Part shown: piece after piece, positions 24,379 through 36,469 of the stretch
Position numbering within the stretch: position 1 is the first letter of the stretch
Layout of the letters: each line of letters opens with the position of its first letter
Assembly: GCA_033439265.1 (NCBI GenBank)
Contig: JAVTVX010000031.1
Location: 7,797,501 to 7,861,500, forward strand
Source of the DNA: Dillenia suffruticosa
Lineage: Eukaryota > Streptophyta > Magnoliopsida > Dilleniales > Dilleniaceae
Length of the DNA: 64,000 nucleotides
Direction: 5' to 3'
Notes under the pieces: generated by a model
Database searches by the model: none
Told to the model about the DNA's origin: nothing
The model's input: the letters and a program-made list of their open reading frames with translations, nothing else
Program-made: the position numbers and the translations under genes

Positions 24379-24889
24379 TAGTGATTTGTAAGTTTACTTA
24401 ATTTTTTCTTCACTTCCTTCAACACCAACACTTTCCTCAGCTTCTTCAACACTCAACAACACTCATCACTCAACAATACTTAACACTCAACACTCGCAGA
24501 TTTTTCAGACAATAAACCCTAAAAAGATAAAAAATATAAAAGATGAATAAACCTATAAATAAATATTATACTATTTAGATTCCACACTAATTACAGTAAT
24601 TACATAATGCATATAAACATATTTTAACTTACATATATTTATAACCCGAATTCAAGTCTATCGGTCGAATTCAAGTCGATCCGTCGAATTCAAGCTTTCG
24701 ATCCGTCGAATTCAAGTCTTTGATCCGTTGTCCGTAGCGAAGGTAAACGTCAAATTCAACTCTGACATTCTCAAAATAAAAAATCTAAACATAAAATAAA
24801 ATTTGTTAAATATTGTTAAATAGATTGCAATCATTCATTTTGAAAATTAAATTGAAAGCTTACGATGAGAACCACTAATACCCGTCTTC

Positions 24890-25005
24890 TTTCTCTCTTT
24901 TTTCTCTGTTCCTTTGCTCTTCTTTCTCTCTTTCTCTGTTCCTCTCTGTTCCTTTGCTCAACGTTCTTCTTTCTCTGTTCCTCTCTGTTCCTTTGCTCGA
25001 CATTT
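24890..25005. repeat. Pyrimidine-rich tandem repeat
   Basis: Two to three copies of a roughly 36-bp unit containing TTCTTTCTCTGTTCCTCTCT and CCTTTGCTCAACG. The Arg/Glu-rich minus-strand ORF here (24831-25025) only reflects this repeat. Confidence 0.8.
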
Positions 25006-27164
25006 GAATTCACAAATCTCATCAACTAACCATTCTAATACAAATATAGCCCAATTATATTGTCGAATATTTTGAACATCAATAATATCAATAATAGTAG
25101 TAATACCGGAACACATTTGTAGTTAAGTTGGACATAAAAATCATCGAAAGATAAATAACCCACCCTAAACATCGTTTAAAGTTGTGTGATTTTTTGGTTT
25201 TGATGGAAGGAAGTTTTGATTCTGATTTGTGTGATATTTTGGTTTTGATAGAAGGAAGAAGTGAGTTTGTAGTTTTTTGGCTTTGATGGTATTGTAAAAT
25301 GCGGTTCGGTGAACTCAAGCACACTGGCTGACTAGATGTTATCGAAATGACATTAGCCGCCTCCGCAGAGAACGGAGTTCAAAGTTTTGAATAAACACTA
25401 TTTTTAATTATAAATTATTATAATAATCATTAATCAAATATATTATTATATTATATTTAAATATATTATATTAACACATAGTTACAAATATAAATTCATA
25501 TTATTAACTTTATTAATAACTAAACCCTTACTTTTCTATGAATTTGAGCTTTATTAATCTATTTAGCATGAATTTGTGTTAAGAAACATTTCTTAAAAAA
25601 TCACCTTACAACAAACATAACATTAATATGTTAACTGTTAATGAATAAATTAATATAACAACATAACATATAACATATGTTATGTTATAGGATATTGTTG
25701 TGTTAAATCAAATTGATATATGTTTTGAAAAAATTACTTTTTTTTTATCAGCTTAGTAATGTTCCATCATGCTTTTTTTTTTACTAAAAACAAATTACAA
25801 AAATATTATAAACATTAATTAATTTATTTGATAGGGATTGTTTTGAGTAAAAACAAATTACAAAAATACCGTAGGAAAATGAGAAGTGTTGAATGAAAAA
25901 AAGAATTAAAAATAGTATTTTAATATTTGAAAAAACTTTGCATTAAATTTTTGCAAAGAGGTTTAAATGGTGCTAGAAAAAATGGAGAAAGTTTAAAGAA
26001 TTTTTCAATATCATTTTCACAAACATATTTTAAAAACTGGGCAATTTTGCCACCCTTTTTTCATTTCCTACTCCTTTAACATTTTTTTTTTGTACTTTTA
26101 CTTACAAACTACTTACTACTTACTTGCATATGGTTACACCACACTTACCACCACACCACCACGTTCCCTTCTTTGCCATAACCTTTATACTTTTATTAGA
26201 GTAATTAAAAATAACGAAGAGTAATTAAAAATAACAAGACAATAACTTATTAATATTATTAATTTAAATAATATAATTAGTTTAAATAATATAATGATAT
26301 GAAATTATGGATTTATATTAATTTATATAATATAGTATTATAGTTTTTAAACTATATTAAATATTATAGTGATTCAAAATTTTATTTCTCATAATATTTC
26401 TATGGTACACAACTTCTCTACATCACCACCAACTTGAACTAGATCTCAACTACTAATATTTTTATAATTGACATGTTTAAATTTAATTATAGATTTCATC
26501 TTACATTTGAGATGTTTAAAATTAATTAATATAGTTCTTTATATTGGGTTTTTTGCTATGAAACTTAGCAAGATGTCATCTACCATTATATCTACCATTA
26601 TATAAATCCATGAATAAAAGATGCCAAACATATTCAAAAAATTAGAATACATGACCTTGTATTTAGGGTGTGTTTATAGTGTAGGTGTGTTTAAAATATA
26701 GGTATTAAATTGAATATCTAGTATAAATTGAAATACCGACCTCATATTAAATACAAATCATTTGCACAAATCTGTATTGAAAAAAAATAAAATAAAATAA
26801 ATAAGAAAATGTTTTTGCTATGTTTTTAAATTGGTAAAGAAAGGGAAGGCGGGAAATTTGATTAATTTGGTAGTAAAATAGAAAATTATTTTTGGGATGA
26901 GAAATCTTTTTTGGGTTATTATTTAAATATTTGTAAATGTAAATTAAGTGTGAATTAAAATAAATTAATATTAATATTATTAGTTGTTTTTTTTAATTTA
27001 TATAAAATTATATAATATTGTTACATTATTTAAATTAAAAATATTAACAACTTAAATTAAAATAATAAATTCAAATCATATTAATTAAATTAATAATATT
27101 AATAATTTAAATTTCCACACAAAATACAAAACAAAATAAAACAAACACACTCGTAGCCTAGGAC

Positions 27165-27345
27165 CGCACCGCATCCAAGTGCGCAAGCAAGCGCCTGCAC
27201 AAGTGCCCGCACATGCCATAGCGGGGGCCAGGGGTGCTGGCTCGCGGGCGCGTGGCACATGCCATGCATGCCTTGCTGGAGCCTGGGCATGTGCGTGGCA
27301 AGCGCCCTTGCTGGCGCCCGCACGGAGCCTATGCACAGCAGCACA
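27165..27345. other. GC-rich island within AT-rich DNA (first)
   Basis: Abrupt rise in GC for about 180 bases (GCGCAAGCAAGCGCCTGC, GGCACATGCCATGCATGCC), with AT-rich sequence on both sides. Similar words (CATGCCA, GGCATG, GCCCGC) recur at 34125-34555. ORFs on both strands exist only because of base composition. Confidence 0.8.
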
Positions 27346-28275
27346 TGGTTTCCTCCTTTATTTAAGAAAATTCATCAAAAATTGCTCATCAAATATGCTT
27401 CCTGGGTTGGTTCGATGGATTCAATGTCCTTTTTTTAAAAGAAAATTCATAAAAAATGCGCTTCTAAAGCAATTCGATGGGCTCTTCTCCTGAATTCGAT
27501 GTGCTCTTCCTTCTCCCGTTTTTAAGAAAATTCATTGCTTCCTTCCTTCCGAAAGCACTTCTTAAGAAAATGTGCTCTTCTCCTGTTTGCTCCTTTCTTT
27601 AAGAAAATTCTTTCGATAAAATTCATCTTCTTCTCCAATTTTTTAAAAGAAAATTCATAAAAAAATGCTTTCAAGTTTTTAAAAAAATTCATCAAAAAAA
27701 GTATAATATATTATAATAATATATTACAATATATCATAACACTATTATATAAATTAATAATTGAATATCAATTCAATTGTTAATTAATAATATTATTAAT
27801 TTAAATTAATAATATATAAATAAATAATTTAATTATAATAATAATTCCCTAACTTAATAATTAATATAGCCCAGTAAAAAATATATTTTAAAAGAGAGAA
27901 GGAAAGGTTTTCGAGAACAATATCATTTAATAATATTAATATTGAATAAAGAATTTAGCGGTATAACTCAGGCTCATGACAAAATTAATGTCTAGTAGTT
28001 TTATAGTAATTTTTATAATTTATAATTATGTCATTTAATTTAATACCTCTCTTAATTAACTAACTAGAATAAATTTTGCTAACATAAACAATAAACATAG
28101 ATTTAATTTAATTTAATTTAGTGATAGTTTTATGAATAGAAAGATAGGTAAGTTGAGTAAAAATGAAAAGTTTGGATAAAATGTTTTTTGGCACTAAAAA
28201 TTTGGGGAAAAGCTTGATTTGTGATTTGTAATTGTTTTTTAATAAATTTTAAATTTTCAAATTTTGAATTGATTA

Positions 28276-28420
28276 AAGGATTTCGTGAGAGGGAGATTGA
28301 AAGACGGAGATTTAAAGACAGCCGATGACAAGACTAAGAAGAGAGAGACGAGAATTTCGTGAGAGGGATATTGAAAGACAGAGAGGTGACTGATGAGAAG
28401 ACTGAGAAGAGAGAATTTTT
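28276..28420. repeat. Diverged tandem duplication
   Basis: ATTTCGTGAGAGGGAGATTG ... GATGACAAGACTAAGAAGAG and ATTTCGTGAGAGGGATATTG ... GATGAGAAGACTGAGAAGAG are two adjacent copies of a unit of about 75 bases. Confidence 0.8.
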
Positions 28421-29805
28421 ACTTAAAAAAGGAAAATTGTCGGAGATAGAGAAAGAGAGAGAGAGAGGGATGTGAAGATTTGGGGGAGAGATGATTTGAG
28501 TAAGATAAAAAAAAAAAGAAAAAGAAAAAGGGATAGAAAGTTGAATATTAAAAAATAAATATATTTTTTAATAAATTTTTATTTTCAGGAAATTTTAGAA
28601 TAAGGGGTTTATAAGTTTTTTTTTTTAAAAAATCTTTTTCTTTATCCTAATAATCATTTTTTTTACATAAAAAAATTTTTAACATTACAATAAAATCCTT
28701 TTTTTCTCATTTTTTTTCTCCATGTCTATAAAATATTTTATAATCTTTTTTTCTTATTCTTTTAGAATTAGAATGGCCTCGTAAATAACTTATTTTTTTA
28801 ATCAAAAATAATAATAATTTGATACCTAATATAAAGAAAATTCTAATAATAATAAAAAGTAGTTTGTTTGTTTATTATAATTTGTAATTGATTATATTAT
28901 ATTATATATTACGATTAAGATTAAATATGAAGAAGAATTAATGTTAATGTTTTATGAAGTTTTGTTGGTTGAATTGATCGGATGAAAGGTTTGATTGATT
29001 GAAAGATTGAAAGATTGTTGTGTGAGAGAGTTGAAAGAGGTGATTAAGAAGATTGAAGATTGAAGATTGAAGTTACGAAAAATTGGAAAATGAGCTTCTT
29101 TAAGTTTTTTATTTGGCGTGAAAAAAAGATGTGAAGATTTTGAGAGTGGGAGATTAATTTGAGTTTTTTTTTTGTCAGAAAGAAAGAAAAAGAAAGAAAG
29201 GATGGACGGTGAAAAATAAAGTATAAATTTAATTGATATTATAATATTTTTAAAAACTCCATTTATTTATTTATGTACAACACAAAATTCTAAAATCAAT
29301 TAAATTGCTATATATACATATATATATATATACTCTATCCAATTTTCTTTCCTCTGTGTTTTGACTAATTATGTCTACCCAATTTTCTTTCTTGTTAGAC
29401 CAAGTGAAGAACTCTATATATCACCACCAAACACAACATTTTCAAGCAAGTGAAGTTCTTTTCAAGCAAATGAAGTTGTTGTGACTGAATTCTAACAAAA
29501 ATTTATTATATTAATTTTTAAGTTTAGTAAATTACAAAAATGTAAATTATTTAACAAATTTTTGTAATTAAATGTCAATTCAAAGATTCTTATATTCAAT
29601 AGTTGAAAATTAAATTAAAAAAAGAGTTAGTATATTATTGGATAAATTTTATGGAGAATCAATAACACATTTTCCTTTAATATTTCATGTTTAATATTTC
29701 ATGAAAACACGAAAGACGCCCCAGTATTCTGATCCAACATTGATACTAATTATATATATATATATAAAAGACACCCGCTTCCACAAATTCATGGTCAGTA
29801 TATTC

Positions 29806-30840
29806 TTAAAAGTTTTTTTTGTATAATAATTTTAATTCAAGTAAAATTTGAATAATATATATAATTTTACAATTTAAAAATAATTTTTAAATAAATTTAA
29901 TTATTATTATTCCACTAATTATAAAGCATTTGAATCTCACTTTGATTTAACCTTTGAACTTCCTCTCCATATGTGTATGTGCGTGCATAATACTTTTCTT
30001 TGAATTGTCCTCTCCATATTTGACACACGTAATTTACTAATTTACAAGTTGAGATTCTTTTTCGCACCCAAGTTCATGCTACAAGTGGTTATGGTACTGA
30101 CCATCTACATCAGTCTTATTCAACACTCATGTTTTTATTTAGTAAATTCCAACTGACCAAGTTAGCCTATCATTTAATTTTTTAAGATAAGCATTCAAGA
30201 ACAATTTGTGAAGACCACTCCAAGAAACCAAGGTTAGAAATTTTTAAGAATACCATCAGCAACGGTTGTGAGATTTTCATCGGGCATGGTGCATAGTGTA
30301 TTAGCAATAAATGTATTCTCTTAAAAAAATAATAAAATTGAATTCAACCGATGAATGTCTTAAAGAGACGACAAGCATAGTGTTTATGACACTATTGGCC
30401 ATTGAATTCACGTGGCAAATTCTAGACCAGAAGTGTGGCATTGCATCGTCCCTGCCATAATTCATCTGTCCCCACCATAATTCATGATTGAAAGAGAACA
30501 AGGTTGGATTTTGGCTCGGCATCCAACATGTGGCCACGACCACTTTTATTCAACACGCACGCCAATAAATTCAAATAAACTCAAATCAAACGCATTAAAC
30601 TCAAATCAAACGAATTGAATTGAATAGCTACGTGGCTATAAGAAAACTTAATATAATTCAATTTATTTTTATGTATAATCATTTTAATTAAAGTAAATTT
30701 AAATAATATATATAATTTTACAATTATTTAACATTAAATTTTTAATAAATTTAAATTTTCATTCCACTAATTACAAAATTTACATTCCAATTCCAATCTC
30801 AAATTGTCCTCTCTCTATGTGCATGGATCTATGAAATAAT
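29806..30840. repeat. Pair of direct repeats of about 150-170 bp
   Basis: The stretch at about 29806-29985 (ATAATATATATAATTTTACA, TTCCACTAATTA, then CCTCTCCATATGTG) is repeated at about 30660-30830 in the same order. The DNA between has no gene. Confidence 0.7.
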
Positions 30841-30894
30841 AATGGAATTGTGTAAAAAACTCCTTAGATTTGTTCGAGTATTAGTTCAAGTACA

Positions 30895-30896
30895 CA

Positions 30897-30930
<34 letters not shown>

Positions 30931-30931
30931 A
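30895..30931. repeat. (CT)n(CA)n microsatellite
   Basis: Compound run of CT then CA dinucleotides. The ORF read through it is not a gene. Confidence 0.95.
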
Positions 30932-31979
30932 ATAGTAGTTCAAGTATTTTGGGAGAACAGTTTGTCAAGGTCACCCATGGCCAGCTCTCAATCCAATTTG
31001 CCAAACTCTTTTTCTTTCCGATGTTTACTTTTTCTTGCTACTCAAAGCAAAGAAAAAGGCAACCCGGTAAGCATGGCTACTTGAGACCCATTGAGACCAA
31101 TTTGATCTTATAGCTTCGATAAATAAATAGGCAGTATCATTTTCAAATAAATAGAAGTCATGCCAAAGGAAAGAAAATATAAAGAAATAAATAAATAGAA
31201 ACAAAAAAAAATTTTAATATTTCTTTTTCAACAAATTTTTAGAAAAGAAGCTGATGTTTTTTATTTCTTAATAATCATATTTTTTTAATCTTTTAGTCAG
31301 CTAAATTTTTTAATATTACAATAAAGTTTTTTTTGTTTCATTAACATCTAACGATCTTTTTTTTTCTACAAAAGAATTCTTTATATTTTTTTTTCTAATA
31401 ATAACAATTTGAAGAAAAATAAAAAAGAATTATATAGTTTGAGTTTCACACGATTTGTTTGTAGCAAAAAAAATTGTTTGTCTATCTAGCTAAACAAAAA
31501 TAAATAATTGAAGAAATAATAAATAGAATAAACAAAAGATATTTTCACAAAAGTTTATAAAAAAATTAATTACTTCACAAATTTGTTTTTTATGGAGATA
31601 AAGAATAAATTAATAAAAATATGGATAGAAGGAAGAAAAAAATAACAAGAAAACAGAAAAAAAAAAAAAAAAGAATTTTTGCCGTGCTATTTGAAGTTTG
31701 AAGTTTCAACTTGGCTCGCGACAAACCAACAGAACTTCTTCAAGCTGAACACTGACAAGTTTGAATTTTACTTGGTCTTCGCATTTACGCGAACAGGAAA
31801 TTTCAACTTTCAAAATTTGAACGCTGCTGCTGCCACGACATGACTCCTCCTCCTCGCACTCTGCACTACACTCAGTCCGCGCCACGCCACTCAGCCACCG
31901 CACCTGCACTACCTTCCAATGCCCTGCACAAACACTACAATGCACTGCTATGACCCATAAGAAAACAATAACTTGAAAT

Positions 31980-32200
31980 TTCTGCAACTCCCACTGCCTC
32001 ACTGAGCTCACTGCACTCCAGCTATTTCTGCACTCTCCAGCTACACTGCTTACTCCAGCTATTTCTGCACTCTCCAACTACACTACTCTACACTACTACA
32101 CTCTATCCAACTACCCGATACTTTTGCACTCTTCTCCGGTACACTACTGCACTCTATCCAGCTACCTGCACTCTATCCAGCTACCCGAGCTAACACGAGC
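31980..32200 (+). repeat. Pyrimidine-rich short tandem repeats in a probable leader
   Basis: Repeated CTCCAGCTATTTCTGCACTC and CACTCTATCCAGCTACC modules just upstream of the pseudogene at 32410. Depletion of G suggests a transcript leader. Confidence 0.6.
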
Positions 32201-32409
32201 TAATAGTAGTGCTATTTACTTAACTCTTACTCATCCCATTCCTCTCGCCACACTCAATCTCCAACAAACTTCAGTCCTCTGGCCACTTTACTCACTCACA
32301 AACAAACTGTCCTCTCGCCACCCCAATGTTCCTTCACGGCTCCTTCCTACCCTCTCCTTCAAACCGCCTCTTCAGTGCCTCTCCAAACTCACCAACTCGA
32401 CAATCGACA

Positions 32410-33665
32410 ATGGGCTCCTCGTCTAGAAAAGCAAAAAGAATTATGATGGTTTCGGAAGAAAACAAACACTTTCCATCAATGAAAAAAAACAATCTATTTC
32501 AAAAGGTATTTTCTCATCGGAATATTACTTCAGGCTGATTAATTGATTGGAATTTTTTGGATAGTATAAATTTTGAGTACGGAAGTTTTTTAAAAGAAGT
32601 GTGTCCATCTTGGATTCTTAATCCAGATAAAAATATATATGAGAATGCTGTTAGAATTTTTTATAATAATATGAAAAAAATGGATAATGATTGTATAGTT
32701 ATTGATGGTAATATTACTTCCCGTAGTTTTGAAACATATTTTGATGGTGAAATAATTAAAGTAACTCCTAAAATGATATGTACAGAGGCTGATCTTTGTT
32801 GAAGGGAATATGAAGAGTGTGCTATGTATTTAAACAATGAAATAATAATGGACGCTAAAATAGTTTTTAATAATGATAATTCAGAATTTTTTTGTTCAAA
32901 TGCTACTGATTTAAATTTTCAAGAAAGAATTCTTCACTTTCTCATTATACATGCTATTAAACCACGTGCAGAAAATTATACATCTATTACGAGAGATGAT
33001 TTTTGGTTAATGACACGTATAATTGAAAGAAAAAATCCGGGTTTACACTTTTTACTTCCCTATTTTATGATATTTTCAAGAGATTCTAATTATAATTTAT
33101 CGTATTGTAGTATGGTGAGTGGTATTTTGAAAAGTCACGGAATAAATCTAGAGAAAGAAAATCATTTACAATTAAATAGAATTAAAAATAGTATAAATCA
33201 TAGAACTTTACGAAGAGCTTATCGGGTATATGAAAATGGTATTTGGATTAATTTAAAAAAAAAAAGAGGTATTCCAGTGCCAGAGCCACAACCACGAGCA
33301 GAAGGAGGGGAAGAAGTTCATGATGATGTAAATGATGTAAATGATGACAATGAAAATGAAAAAAGAAGATGGGAAGAATTGTTTGAATACATGAATAATA
33401 TGAAATTGCAGTTGGATAGTGTTCGTAGTGAAGTAGGCCAGGTTCATAGTGAAGTCGGTGAGGTTCGTAGTGAAGTGGGAGAATCACGAAAAGAAATTGG
33501 ACAAATGCAAACCCGAGTGAATTGAGGTATAATTTTGATAAATTTAGGCAGTGTGATAATCATTTTAAAGAACAGAACCAGGAAGATCATATGAAAATGG
33601 TAAGTCGCTTGATGAATATGGAGGGAGATCTACGGGTGAATAGTAATTTTATTACTTGTATATGA
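32410..33665 (+). pseudogene. Putative plant transposon protein pseudogene
   Basis: From MGSSSRKAKR at 32410 one frame continues to 33525, interrupted only by TGA at 32536 and TGA at 32800; a frame change at 33525 adds a tail to about 33665. The layout (ENAVRIFYNNM, GEIIKVTPKMI, RILHFLIIHAIKPR, DDFWLMTRII, MVSGILKSHGINL) resembles the domain annotated in plant repeats as putative plant transposon protein (Transposase_32 in Pfam); its function is unknown. After it come a Pro/Glu/Asp-rich linker and a coiled coil of three 21-bp heptad units (VRSEVGQ type, 33420-33482). Usual context: gag-like or captured ORF in plant elements. It lies upstream of TNP2 in the same direction. Confidence 0.65.
33420..33482 (+). 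repeat. Three 21-bp tandem units encoding coiled-coil heptads
   Basis: GTTCGTAGTGAAGTAGGCCA and two variants in tandem, each coding for one seven-residue step, typical of coiled-coil growth by unequal exchange. Confidence 0.85.
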
Positions 33666-34124
33666 GATCATTTGCAGCTCGGAACCGCACAACTAGGACC
33701 ATCTTCCTCCGGAACCGCGCAACTAGTTGGGAGCTCTGCCTACCTGGCCTACCCATTCGTCATTCGTCCTCATCCTCCAAGGTCTTCATTTGCTTTTCCT
33801 CCGAGACAGAGACATGATCCTAACCTTTTTCATATCGATGAAGTGATAAGGGGAATACCATCCTCTATTGGTGGGACTGCTTCTGCGACCCATGGAACTG
33901 CAACATCTTCTCAACCAACCAACGCAAAAAAATTTTGACCCAAAGTTCAATTTCCATAATTCCAAATTTTTCCTTTTTTTTTTGTTATCTTTCATGTACC
34001 ATAATATAATATCTGGCATCCAAATATTAAATATTAAATGTAAAATATTTTTCTTCTTTTTCTTAATTATTTCATTTTTAATTTCTTTTAATGTTTATAT
34101 TATGAAAAAATTGGTTCCTACGTC

Positions 34125-34555
34125 GCAATCGGGCCGCCCATGGCCGGCCATGCAATGGCTGGCACCGCGCATGCCACACAGCGTGGCATGCAAGCATGCA
34201 GCACCCGTGAAGGGCATGTGTGAAAGGGGCCGTGCAGGCACCCAGCGAAGCCAGTGCCGGTGCATGGCCAATCCAGAGGGGGAACCCGTTCATGCCACCG
34301 CGCGGGCCATCCATGTATGCACGTGGCCGATCAGCCAAGGCCAGCCTTATGCAGCGCCCGTGCAAGGCATTTGAGTAGCAAGGGGCCAATGACTTGGGGA
34401 TGCGAGCAGCAAAGGCAGTGCGGGCTCCCGGCCATGCCAGCCCGAGTGCCCGCGCATGAAAGGGCAGCGCAAGCTCCCGGCCATGCCAGCCCTGGCGCCA
34501 GGGCGCCCGCGCATGGGACTGCACGCTCCACACGGCCATGCCACCCGTGAGACGG
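34125..34555. other. GC-rich island within AT-rich DNA (second)
   Basis: About 430 bases of high GC with repeated GGCATGC/CATGCCA words and a roughly 50-bp duplication (GCTCCCGGCCATGCCAGCCC twice, near 34423 and 34470). ORFs are present on several frames of both strands and overlap one another, a composition effect. Confidence 0.8.
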
Positions 34556-35635
34556 CATTAATTACTCCATTTTTAATTTTATGAAATTACTCATTTGTAT
34601 TTATTAGCATTATTATAAAAAATTTATAATCATATTAATTACTTTTATCATTTTAATTCAAAATTTTTTGAAACCTTTAAAAAATTTTAATATGTCAAAA
34701 CCGCCAAAAACTTTCATTTTATTCAAAAGCTTTTGTTTTTTGTTTGAGACGGGTTACTTTAAATATTCAAATATTAATCTCCTTTTAACAATTACTCAAA
34801 TTTAGCATGATTATGATTGATCTATGATTAGAACATTTACCTCTTATATCCCTCTTACTTAACCCTTTGACTTAACCAAACAAATCCTAAAATTTTTATT
34901 TACTTAACTCTCTTACTTCTTAAATTTTTAATTTAGTCGAGAGATGCGAACCACCAAGGTTATTATTAATTTTTTATAGCGGTACTTAAATTAATTTTGG
35001 CGGAAAGGTTTAAATTCATTTTGGCACGGCAAATGAGGTTTAAATTCATTTTGGCACGGCAAATTAACAAAATTGGCTCCAAAAATTTCTTCTCATATTA
35101 AAAACATAGATTTGATTTGGTTTGGTTCGGTCAATATTTTTGGGATTTAGAAAAAGGAATGGTGAATCAATTAAATAACCGAGAGAGGAATTGATAAGAT
35201 ATCTTGCTTTATAGTCATAGTCAGAGTCCACTCCCATAATTAGACTTGGGTGATATGCACGTATCTACTGGTAAATGAAAATTAATCTATTTAATTTTAT
35301 TTCTTTCATTTTTGAATTGCAATATTACTTTCAAACAAATCAACAATGGAAGAATATTCGGTTCTTGGAGTAGATCAGTAGATCGAAGTAGATGAAAATA
35401 TCAACAATGCAAGATTACTTTCTTTCTTTCTTTGCCTAAGTGTTTCTAAAGGTAAAAATTAAATAATTTTTTTTGCTCATTCTAAAAAATAAACGATGCA
35501 TTCTAATAAATTTAATTCTTATACTAATACTATTAGGAAATTAGTAAAAAGAAATTTAGAGATGATAGTAGTAACGGAGAGTAAGAGTAGGAGAGTAAGA
35601 GTAAGTGAGTACTAAGTGAGAAATAAGTGAAGAAT
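34556..35635. other. Gene-free AT-rich stretch
   Basis: No gene is recognised. A short direct repeat (AGGTTTAAATTCATTTTGGC at about 35007 and 35037) is the only structure seen. Confidence 0.5.
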
Positions 35636-35637
35636 TC

Positions 35638-35712
35638 ATTTAGCGACGGTTTTCATAACCCGTCACTGACTTAGGGTTTAGCGACAGATTCAATATTTCG
35701 TCGCTTAGTGAG
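35638..35712 (+). repeat. Internal CACTA-type motif cluster
   Basis: TTTAGCGACGG, CCCGTCACTGA, TTTAGCGACAG and TTTCGTCGCTTA lie within 75 bases, 1.4 kb before the TNP2 start and 11 kb from the left array. No terminal inverted repeat is seen beside it. Confidence 0.8.
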
Positions 35713-35924
35713 AACTTGTACTATCAAGGGTTGTACTATCTAAGGTTGTTCTTAGATTCGTTTTTCTTTTACACATGACTACCCTAAGTCAACTCCCCTA
35801 GCCGCTTGCATCTTTTCTCCATTGCATCGCATCCTTCATCCCTAACCATCGTCATCTTCGGTCGTTGCCTTATGCTCGATGGCAGCAACCAGCTCCCACC
35901 TCAGCTCATATTAACTTAGCGGTG

Positions 35925-36216
35925 AAGGTTTTCTCTCTTCGGTTCGGTTTATCTCTCAGGTTCATCTCTTCTCTTCTCCACCTCATCTTCTTTCTCTTTT
36001 TTTTTTCTTTTCTTTTCTGATGGTTTCATCCTCATTTAGGTTCACCTTTTTCTGTTCGCCTCTCACTAACACACGGCCTTCTCTCTTCATCTTATCCTCT
36101 CTCTGTCTCTCAGCTTCATCTCTAAACAGCTCGATGAAGGCTTTTCTCTCTTCGGCTCATCTATCAGGTTCATCTTCTCTCCCTCTCTCTTCTTTTCTCC
36201 ACCTCATCGTCTAGAT
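35925..36216 (+). repeat. Duplicated pyrimidine-rich leader of the TNP2 gene
   Basis: TTTTCTCTCTTCGGTTCGGT...CAGGTTCATCTCTTCTC...CCACCTCATC at about 35927 is repeated from about 36138. The stretch is poor in G and lies before the transposase, as a 5' leader. The small ORF 36020-36214 is not supported. Confidence 0.6.
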
Positions 36217-36270
36217 GGAAATATAAATCAATCTAATTGGTCTGATCAAATGTTTAGTCGTAATTAAGGT

Positions 36271-36469
36271 AAGTGTATGAATAACACATGAAATATGTTC
36301 GACTATATGCCTCTATGCCTCTAACAGCAACGTCATTTGTGGTAAATAGTCATTTGTGATAAATAAAGTAAGTGTATGAATAACGCATAAAATATGTTCG
36401 ACAATATGCCTCTAAGAGCAACGTCATTTGTTTTTAAGAGATTTTTAAAACCGTATATTTTTAAAACAT
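36271..36469. repeat. 99-bp tandem duplication
   Basis: AAGTGTATGAATAACACATG at 36271 recurs with small changes at 36370; both copies run on to GCAACGTCATTTGT. The period is 99 bases. Confidence 0.85.

Larger units (their letters stand above)
24380..32409. other. Long AT-rich interior of the CACTA element without a recognised gene
   Basis: About 8 kb, mostly AT-rich. Short ORFs here follow simple-sequence or GC-island patches and show no known motif. Notable patches are listed separately (24890, 27165, 28280, 29806, 30895). The last 400 bases are pyrimidine-rich and look like a transcript leader. Confidence 0.5.

Noticed and set aside
34078..34558. ORFs of 65-168 codons in the second GC island
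   Set aside because: Several frames on both strands are open at once and none shows a known motif.
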